Source of the DNA: Hemerocallis citrina
Lineage: Eukaryota; Streptophyta; Magnoliopsida; Asparagales; Asphodelaceae
DNA: 64,000 nucleotides
Direction: 5' to 3'
NCBI GenBank assembly: GCA_017893485.1
Contig: CM030364.1
Coordinates: 203,356,827 to 203,420,826 of the forward strand
In this document: positions 55,126-64,000 of the stretch, piece by piece
How the letters are laid out: the number at the start of each line of letters is the position of its first letter
How positions within the stretch are numbered: position 1 is the stretch's first letter
Notes under the pieces: model-generated
Told to the model about the DNA's origin: nothing
The model's input: only the letters and a program-made list of their open reading frames with translations
The model's database searches: none
Position numbers and translations under genes: made by a program

Positions 55126-55543
55126 CTAATGAATGAGGTTTTAGGTTTGTGAATAGGAGGTTAGATATAGTGATAGGGAGTAGAGTGGAGGTGCAAATGA
55201 ATGTTGTAGAATCTGGTTGGGGGTTGGGGTGGATGATGGAAGTGGATTACAGAATTAATTAGGATTATTATTGATCATGGTTAGAGTTTGAATCTAAACT
55301 CAAATTGAATAATCGAAAAAATTTAGAATGGATCATAAAATATTTGGGTTGGGTTCAAATAGGAGATCAAAAATAAATTTCAAATACAAAAATACATTCA
55401 AGAGAACGAAATAATATTTATAAAATATCGAAATAGAAAATATGTAAAAATATTTATATTAAAAATTTTACGAATATTATATGTAACGGTACCAAATACA
55501 TGTGTGTAACACACGTGAAACAAAATTGTCATAATTCAATTTT
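55123..55543. other. AT-rich stretch, nothing recognised
   Basis: No conserved frame. TGTAAC at 55484 and GTTACA near 55556 are inverted, but the segment between is too short to be a credible LTR. Confidence 0.4.
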
Positions 55544-56513
55544 GTGGGGTGTTACAGTGGAGCCTCCCCTTCAAACACCGTAGAGCTACAGGAGTTTATC
55601 TCTCTCTCAGGGATGAGATTCTCACTTGGCTCTAATCGAAAATTGTGGGAGTTGAAAAAGTCCGGTTTCTTCACAGTTCGCTCACTTTACAATCACATCC
55701 ATTTTCCTGGTTGTTGCCCTTCAGTACTTTGAAAGACTAAATCCCCACTAAAAATTAGAGTCTTCTTGTGTTTAGTCCTTAACGATGCTATTTTAACCAT
55801 AGAAAACCTGACTAAGAGACTTCCTCATGTTGGGCCAAACCGTGGCTTTTGTAATGCGGACCTGGAATCGAGAAAACATCTTTTCCTTGAATGTCATAGG
55901 AGCAAATCAGTACTTTATTAGATCCTTAGAGCTCTCTACGCTACGACATATCCACGACCACAATCGTATGGGGAGTTGTGGGTAAGCCCTAGGTTTATTT
56001 CGGAGAGAAAAACTATGAAAGATGTGTGGTATATCGTCATCGCAACTACGACCTGGGTCTTATGGCTAGACAGAAATAACTTTTATTTTCGTAGAATTTG
56101 TAATAGTATTTCTGCTAATTTAACTCATATCATGCATCTCATATCTTTTTGGGCCTCAGATGCAGCTTCAGGATCTAGGGGTAGGATTGCTAACGCTTTC
56201 CCGATGGAGGAGTACGATGACGTGGAGATCCTGATCAGTCCTACTCTTGATTGAACGATGTACTGTCACCCATCCTCCAGGGCCATGTTGGAGAGAACCT
56301 GATCGTTGTTCGTAGTCCTTATGTGGTTACTTTGTTTTTTTGTGTGGTTATTTTAGATTTGTCCCACCCTCCAGGGTTTTGTTGGAGGAATTATGTTGTT
56401 GCATTTTTCCTGCTTACTAGTTTACCTTTTGTATTGAGTCTGGTACTCTGAGTTTGTTTTGTTAAACTCTTTTTAATGAAATAGAGTAGTCATACTCGAC
56501 CTTTAAAAAAAAA
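55544..56513 (+). pseudogene. LINE (L1-type) ORF2 3' remnant with poly(A) tail
   Basis: The first frame (55544-55732) ends with RKLWELKKSGFFTVRSLYNH, typical of the zf-RVT region after the RT of plant LINEs. Past stops and shifts, LTIENLTKRLPHVG, a degenerate Cys motif and HLFLECHRSKS follow, then a frame at 55976-56254 with WYIVIATTTWVLWLDRN. A 250-bp 3' end leads to a run of nine A at 56505-56513. The upstream part of ORF2 is missing (5' truncation) and several stops interrupt the frame. The product once was a reverse transcriptase; this copy is dead. Confidence 0.7.
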
Positions 56514-56615
56514 CATGGTTGAGTTTTTTTAAGACATACTAATTTTCTTTCAAATGTACCTTTCTAAAAATGGTTTTTTTAACATAATTGTTTCATTTAT
56601 ATCCATTACACGTTA

Positions 56616-56650
56616 CTAGCAAGTGACCCTGCGCATGTGTGGGCGCGAAC
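56616..56650 (-). mobile_element. Candidate Helitron 3' end, minus strand
   Basis: The minus strand reads GCGC…GCGC (short stem), AGGGTCACTTG, CTAG, then host T (plus-strand A at 56615). AGGGTCACTTGCTAGT is like plant Helitron ends. The body would lie to the right; I could not place a 5' end. Confidence 0.45.
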
Positions 56651-59600
56651 TTTGGACAATGATTGGAACAATTGGTTTACCCGACGAAAAAAAAGAAAAA
56701 AAATAATTGTATAAAAGTTGAATTGCACTTAGAATTGAAGCCTATGAACAACAGGATAACTCGAAATTTTAAGTGTAGGTGTGTTCGTGTGTTGGTTGTG
56801 TTTGTTTGTTTGAACTTAAGGCAAACTTGGGAGCTTGACTGAAATTATCAAAAAGAAATCACACATATGTTTAAAGAAATATATCTAAAATAGTATGAAA
56901 AAAAAAACCCAAATGGAATACGACAACCATCCTATCATTGTATCTATACATAATTTAAGTAAATATCTGACCTACTACACTCATTCAAACTAATAACAAA
57001 ATATTGAAAGATCAAATTATAGTCCAAAGAATTAGCTCTCTAGAAAATAGATAAATGAGAACATTACCTAATCAAATGATTGAATGGAGTAGAGTTCATA
57101 TGACGAATGATAATATGAATTCACCTCCCAAGCACGCAAAGAATGAAGATAGTTTCCATCAACTATAAACTGATACAGTGCATTTAGATGACCTGAAAAG
57201 CTAACTTTGTTACTAAACAATGAAAAGCTAACTTTGTTACTAAATGATTAACCCATTATATGAATCTTGATTTATGAAAAACCACAAACTCTAGCTGTAT
57301 AATTCTTAAGTATAACAGATTCAATAAGTTAACTTTGTAAAGCATAATTTATTTGTTTTCTAAACTTTCCGGTAAAAGAAATGGTACAAATCAAAGTGAA
57401 TTATAAAAAAGAACTTTCTATAATAAGTAACAAGTATATTTGTTATGTCTTCGAATATTTTGTAGCAGTTGTAGCAAATATATAGTAGTTGTGGAAAATG
57501 CATAAACATAAAGTAGTAGAATATTCAAAGATCCAAGCAAAATGAGTTGTAGAGTTAGGTTGTTAGATTTGATGTACATCGCCAAAAAAGATTACATCTA
57601 AATAAAGGGTTTCCGGAATCATAAGCTTGTTCTATGGCATGGAGTAACCAATATACTACATCATCCATAATGGTTAGCTAAATAGCATTGTCTTCTAAGA
57701 ACTTTGTGATGTGCATAATGTATACTACAAACAATAGGCAGAGAAAGAGAAGTTATTGAAGAAGTGATTATGTAAGGTATAATCTTGTGTGAGAACGCAA
57801 AGCTGACATTGAAGTTATTTTGGAGTGGTAACAATTTAAGACTGAGAATATTAAAGAGTTGGAAGGCAAGTTTTGTTTACTATAAAGTGAATCTAATTGA
57901 CGTTGGATCTGTAGGGATGTACTTGCAGTTTGGGTGTAAAGTGCAGCTGATCTTCATGTTCGCTACCAATTGCTTCAATCCTTGAATGACAACAATACCT
58001 ATTCTTCTCTTTATTAATCACAAGAATGCAGTTGTTTCATATATGTGTCACTACATACAAAAGCTGAAACAACAATGAGGGTGGGAAAACAAAGCATACT
58101 AGCCTGAGAAAATCCCTACATTATATAATTAGAAGGCAAGAGAAGAAAAAAATGCACATCCATTTGAACCTGGTCAGTTTCTCAACACATTAGGGATTAT
58201 CAACAAAGACTATTAGGATACTACTTTCGCACAATGAGCAACTACTTTGTGCGCGGGTGCTCTCACAAAAGTGGGTTGATTTGTACATATAATTGATGAG
58301 AAATAATTTGTTCTAGAGAAACATAAGTAGCATATAGGTAGAAGTTTGGCATTGATTACATAATGTTAAACAAAAGTATGTGAAGCCACAAAATCTAAAT
58401 TATGTAAAATGACAGTTTTTCGGTTGCAGTCTTCAAAACAACAAAAAAACATTAAGAGAATGCTTTAACCTTCCGTCACTATCATCATGACGTAAGCTTT
58501 GCGAAGAAAATCAAGAGGAGACAAATGAATACATATAAGCAGAAAATTATAGGGTGTTCAGTTTTGAACCTAAATTCATGCATTTCATGATTAGGGATAA
58601 CTTTATTTAAATTAAAAATAATAAGCAAACAATCATGAGAAATTAAAATAAATTGTAAACACTATAATGTAACTAAATTTAGAACAAAGCTAAGAATCCA
58701 TAATGTTGGCAGCTCTCATTGGGTAAAGATCTGAGGTCTGCACAAGTAGTCTAGAATACAGTATAAAACATAGAAACTTCTCTCGGAAAAAATATATATA
58801 TTATAGACACTATAATTAAATAAGAAATCTGATCATGCCTTCATAGCATTTACATCTTGAATACCCATAGATTGATTATAAAAGAGTACAATGCTTGTTA
58901 AGGAAATGCAGAACACAGTTATTGGTAATGGGATGATAAATATATAATCAAAAGGAGAGAATAGATATTTGATAAATGATTCCTTACAGAGTAATAGTAT
59001 TAATAATCCTACTTTATTAAATTTATATTTCAGAATAATTTGCATTCTCCGTAATAATATTCCAGGAGAAATCGTTCATGCTATCTACGTATAAAATGTA
59101 TAATTGTTCAGCACATTGTCGTGATTGTGCAATATCAAATATAAGTTATTCAGATGTATAACATGTAATCAGAAGAAACTATTTTGTGCTCTAAAAGAAC
59201 CAAAGGTATACCTGGACAGGGAAAATAATTATTGAAGAAATATTTCAACGACAGTGTGTTTAAGTTACATGATAACATTCCAACATAAACTAATTCGAAC
59301 ATCTTTCAGTCCATGTATCTAAACTTTATAATACTGAAGCCTTCTTTAAATTGAATTCCAATTTGATTGGCGGTTAATGATAAAGAATATATAACATAAA
59401 ATTTCAATTTAAGTATAGTGAGGGGTATAAGAATTTAAATATCTATAACAATGTATGAATGAAACACATAAATTTATACCTAGCTAAATTGGTTGATTTC
59501 CTGAATAATACGCAGAGTGCTATTAGAAGATCCAGCCCTACAAAGATAATTCAAACAAAAATATCAATGAAAAACACAATTCATGTAAACTGAAACTTAT

Positions 59601-62451
59601 TGTAAGAAGCAAACGTTAGTGTAAAGCAAATTTAAAAGTGCAGGAAGAAAGAAATGTGTAATGACATTGGAAATCTATGTCTTCAAAAGCAAAAATATGA
59701 AAGATTATATAGAATGTAAATACTGTATAGAATTACTAGAACTCAAAATTATTAATGTCTGTTTGTTTAATGAGTTTATTTTAGTTATAAATAAACTATT
59801 TAAAATATATATGAATGTAGTGAACAAATTTGATCATGCAAAATGTAATTATATATGAAGTATTACATCAATTTTGCAGAGAAAGTAATTACGCGAACAT
59901 AGTTCTTGATCCGGAGGATAGGTAAACAAATAGTAAATTCATATGTGAGGCTTCTAGTTAATTCTTTAGTTCGTAATGAAATGCACAATTTTTGCATACA
60001 TCTATATTTGCAATTCTATGAGAAATTATTTTAATTATTATGACTGTATGAATGGTATCAGCATGTGAACACATACATGAATATTTGGTATGATGAAGAA
60101 CTGTAAAATAAAACTGATACCTTTAGAGCAGGAATCTTTTACCAATAAAACATCAATTTCTATGTGAATTATACATTGCAAGATCATGAGTTAAAAACAA
60201 TTAACAAATCTTGTGAAATACATGTTATGCAATTGTCAAAATAAAAAAAAATAAAAAACTAAAAAGGCACAAAAGAAGAAAAAAGAAAAAGAAGCCTTTT
60301 TCCTTCCTGTACAAAAAATTGACCTTTTATAGTGAATCTAGGAAAGCAATCTATTTTAATATCTAGGCAACCTTTATGTTTCAAGAACAGTTGATCTATA
60401 AAAGAGCTACTACAATCTATGTATTAATGAATATCAGAGAAAGAGAACAACTCCTTTTTAAGGAAAAGTCAAAATTAGCACCTGACCAAGAATAAACAGT
60501 GCATATTTATATATACATGACATGCATTTATTATAGCATGAGTAGGAGAGAAAAATAAATAATTTTTATAAAGAAAGACAATAAATTTATAAACTTTCTA
60601 GAAATATAACTAATTGTTCCCCAACTAAAGCACCACTTGAAACCTAAGTTTCTTCCTTCTACTAACAATTTAAGTTAACCCTATGAAACAAATGACAGTC
60701 TACAAAGTCCCTCAATCCACCAAACCTTCGAAAAATACAGTTCTTATATAGATTAGAGGAAAAATTTCATACCAATGGGCAGTGGCTTGACTCTCCAGCT
60801 CGTACATGGAGGTGGAGGGAGGAAAAGGGAGTGAGTATTTTTGTCTTGAATCTCATGCGGAGCTTCACCTACCATTAAATTTATCACTTCAAATCAATCA
60901 TTAATAGAATCAACCCACAATTTGAAAAAAAATAAAAAACAGAAACCCTACATCATAATAATAACTTCGAAGAATAAAAAAAACCAAAACCTAAATCATG
61001 CAATAGTTAAGTGACTGTAAAAAAGCACTTACAAAAGATGAATGTATAATCAAACTTTTCTGCAGCCACTATTGCAACCTGCAGTGATGCATTGATGCGT
61101 CCGCACAATGTGGACAACAACTCTATAACCAAGGAAAAGACAACCATCAATACATGGATTTGGCTTACCCCGTACGTTGACCGCCAGAGCCCATTTAAGT
61201 TTTCTCGAAAGAAAGCTTATTTAACTATGACAATCATCACTCCTTTCTTCTTGGTTCCTTCCTCAAGTTCACAATACTAATTGGATCGACATCTAACAGT
61301 TATGAAAAACTAATATCAAACATAGTTATTTATTATATTATACAAATAATTTTTTATATGAAAAAGTGGTCTATCTTTTGGTACTCGACCGTGGTCGCTT
61401 CAGATGCAAAAGTATCAATCTAAGTTATCTAGCTACAAATTCCTATAATTATTGTGAGTAAAAGATTAAGATCCACTCTAATTTACTTTTGAGAGAGTCA
61501 AATATATACATGATGCAGCCATAAAAATGCATAAATGAAAAAGAAAATAAAACACCAAGTAACCTACCCACAAATATGTAGCAAACACCAATCCATAATC
61601 GCAGATGGATCCTCTACTTAAACAAAAAAGAAATGTTATTTTCTGAAAAACCAGGAAAAGATAAATGTTGTTTTTCCAACATATCTAAAATATAATCTCC
61701 TTCTCTCCAATCTTCCAATCTATTGAATTCCATGAAAATCGATCTTTCATCCTCCACCCTGATCCTTATCATATCATAGAGAGCAAAATCCAACTTAAAT
61801 TATGTCAAGCACATAATTTCTTATTGTGAGTGTCAACAGAGAACAAAGTGACCACATCTTTTATTAATTAGACTCTTCTCGCTCCATGGGAAGTATATAT
61901 GTCGATAATATACGTTCAAGTTCAATAGCATTGCTAATAGTAGTATAACCAAATACAAAAAGCAATTATAATTTACAAATAATTTTTAAAATGGTGAAGA
62001 TTGGGTTTAAACAAACCTGCATTCTTTCATCAACATTCTTTGACCTTTTTATTTATAAGCACATTAGTTTTTCCTCCTCATCGGTTATCTTGTTCAATAT
62101 TAAATCCTATGACACCAAACAATATTAAGCATAAGAACTTGCAATTGTAAATCTCCTCAATCAGTTACTTTAAAAATAGAAATTGGTTAAATCCTTTTTT
62201 ATCTATAAAAAAATTCCATATAGGTTTAGTTTACATTTACGGAACTCTTATGGTAAGAAAAAATAAAATATTCTGTAGTTTTTTTAATTGGTACCTTAAC
62301 TTTCTCCAGAAGATTCGATAATTGACACTCGAACAGACTCTTCATAGTCATGGGTATGCAAGTCAATTTACAATCTCCTACCTACTTAAGCCATTGCAAA
62401 CCTAACTTCACAAATTGCACACCAGTCAAAATAAATAAATAAATAAATAAA
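56651..62451. other. Long AT-rich stretch without a recognisable gene
   Basis: No frame exceeds 80 residues and none resembles a known family. A 27-bp block (GAAAAGCTAACTTTGTTACTAAA) is tandemly doubled at 57195-57245. Two minus-strand pieces look exon-like: 61081-61035 (VAIVAAEKFDYTFIF, ends GTAAGT) and 60870-60775 (ends GTATG). The right end is (AAAT)n at 62430-62451. It could be the body of the Helitron ending at 56616 or old intergenic DNA. Confidence 0.4.
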
Positions 62452-62989
62452 TGTCACGTCCCGCTTTCCAAAAGAGGATACGGAATACGGATACGTGACT
62501 AAGCCCAGCGAATGATTTTCATCATCCATAAGCTGTTCAAGAATCTTTACAACATTTTACAAAAATAATCAGAGTCGGAAGCAAAAGAATCAACCAAGCA
62601 TGCATATATGAATCAAAATACCAACAAGAATACTTGAAACCAAAATATTAATCTTAAATATATCCAGATCTGAATAAGTCAATATCCTGGGTCACATTGC
62701 CCAAATACAAAATAAATCCAAGTAGAAGATAGAATTGTTCAAAATAAGCAACAATAATATAATAAAAGCAAAATCCAGCACTAATATCTCATCTCACCTA
62801 TTTCATCTGGTACTTGTTCTCCAAAATCTGCAATTTAACAATTGCAGGAATAGGAAAAAGAAAACAAACTCCCGTCAATGCAAGTTATAGGCCGCTTGTA
62901 ATGCAGGATACAAGTACATGGGGAAAATAACTAATAATATGGAATATGCATGATAACAAAATATAACAACTAACATGGTAAGATAAACA

Positions 62990-63180
62990 AGTACAAGTAG
63001 CATATAATAAGTGTCAAGTGAACAAGTATCATGTAAACAAGTATCAAGTGTCAAGTATCATGTATCAAATGTCATGTATCAAGTCTCATGTATCATGTAG
63101 TCAAATATCAAGTAAGCATGTATCATGTTCAAGTATCATGTAAGCATGTATTATGTTCAAGTATCATGTATCAAGTCTTG
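62990..63180. repeat. AAGTATCATGTA minisatellite
   Basis: More than ten short units of CAAGTATCATGT(A)/AAGCATGTATCATG. The plus-strand frame starting MFKYHVSMYYVQVSC is produced by it. Confidence 0.8.
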
Positions 63181-63289
63181 TAGTGATTACTATCTTGGTA
63201 GCACTTCATGCATCCCACCTTACATGGTTGCTACAACAAACAATTTTGCTTTAGATTTTATAGTGGACCATAGAGGGCAGTGTACTCAG

Positions 63290-63415
63290 GGACAAGTAAT
63301 CCAAATCATATACCAAATTTCAAATTAACCGAATCATATACCAAATTCCAAATTAACCAAATCATATACCAAATACCAAATAATCCAAATCATATATCAA
63401 ATTCCAAATGTGGAA
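63290..63415. repeat. AATCATATACCAAATTCCAAATTAACC repeat
   Basis: About five units of 26-30 bp in direct orientation. Confidence 0.8.
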
Positions 63416-64000
63416 AACACGGACCCCCTTCCGAGTACACGTTTCTGAATTATCCACTATTAGATCTTTTCCTTAAACCCCGACTTGGTTATTTTATTGT
63501 TAATGTCAAACAAGCATGTAGGTGTGCAAAACATATCAAGAATAATAAGGCATGACTATGTAATAAGTTCAAGTTTCAAGATAAACATGTACGGGTGCAA
63601 GATAACACATAAAAAGATAAAATAACCAAATTTCCAGTTCAGGACAACAAAACCATACTGCAGTAAAACTAAGATTCCCGTTGCTACAAACATGCAAACC
63701 TCAATCCGTCGAAAGGTCTAGAAATAGACTCCCGGAAGAATCCAGCGAACATATATAAGTCATATAGTATTTCACAAAAACATAACTCAAAACTGATTTG
63801 AATCCAGAAAACACGTTCAGCCAGAAATCAGTAAATCGAAATCAAAGTCAGGCTAACAGCATCAAAACACCTCAAATAAATCCAGAAAAAATCTGGAATA
63901 TTCCCCTATATGTCTAGTATCAAAATATAAAGTTTCATAATTTTTTAGTAAGATTAGTTCAGTCAACAACAGAAACCATCAAGACACGATAGTTTGGCAA

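Larger units (their letters stand above)
62452..64000 (-). mobile_element. LTR of a further minus-strand iMet-type gypsy element, incomplete
   Basis: On the minus strand it ends GGAAAGCGGGACGTGACA at 62452, preceded by GCTTAGTCACGTATCCG, comparable to GCTCGTGTCACGG near the E1 LTR end. No primer site follows on the outer side, so this is a 3' LTR or a solo LTR. It contains two short-unit arrays and runs past the right edge. No gene in it is supported. Confidence 0.55.

Noticed and set aside
55484..55556. Small inverted TGTAAC…GTTACA segment as a solo LTR
   Set aside because: Only 73 bp, no target duplication, no second copy.

Overview
This window is nuclear DNA of a flowering plant, probably a eudicot, and most of it is a nest of Ty3/gypsy LTR retrotransposons. 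The evidence is the plant tRNA-iMet primer sites (TGGTATCAGAGC), the Tat-type and Athila-type primer sites, 5-bp target duplications, gag and pol domains of plant lineages, and a fragment of a RAD23-like gene. I find no tRNA, rRNA or CRISPR, and no complete host gene.

Left nest (1-19009). Three insertions sit inside one another. E1 (+, 11749-19009) has a 5.66-kb LTR around a 413-bp internal region. Its relative E2 (-, 1878-11748) appears to have inserted into E1's 5' LTR; E2 keeps a small gag-like gene and has a 6.9-kb LTR swollen by two tandem duplications. A Tat-type LTR, called C (1-1877), cuts E2's 3' LTR and runs off the left edge.

Central nest (19785-51627). E3 (+, 19790-51622, duplication AGGTA) is a gag-only, iMet-primed element with about 3.5-kb LTRs and a 146-bp tandem array where pol would be. 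E4 (-, 25475-46603, duplication GAGAG) is a Tat-lineage element inserted in that array. It has a decayed gag-pol with two RNase H domains, and a largely open multi-exon antisense gene on the + strand. E5 (-, 36069-42376, duplication ATCGG) is an Athila-like element with an open gag and no pol, inserted between the RT and RNase H of E4. A complete 806-bp TRIM (-, 47390-48195, duplication GTATG) sits in E3's 3' LTR. The nesting order (E3, then E4, then E5) agrees with an impression by eye that the inner LTR pairs are more alike.

Right part (51623-64000). This is older, AT-rich DNA. It holds exon-like pieces including a RAD23 UBA1 segment, a CACTA-type end, two candidate Helitron 3' ends, a 431-bp foldback element between TA/CT microsatellites, a LINE 3' remnant with a poly(A) tail, a long stretch without recognisable genes (56656-62451), and a further minus-strand LTR that runs off the right edge.

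The most notable items are the open antisense gene of E4, whose unit has its own splice sites and poly(A) signal; the extreme LTR-to-internal ratio of E1, with a TATA box and poly(A) signal implying an R region of nearly 5 kb; and a perfect hairpin shared by the LTRs of the two iMet-primed families.
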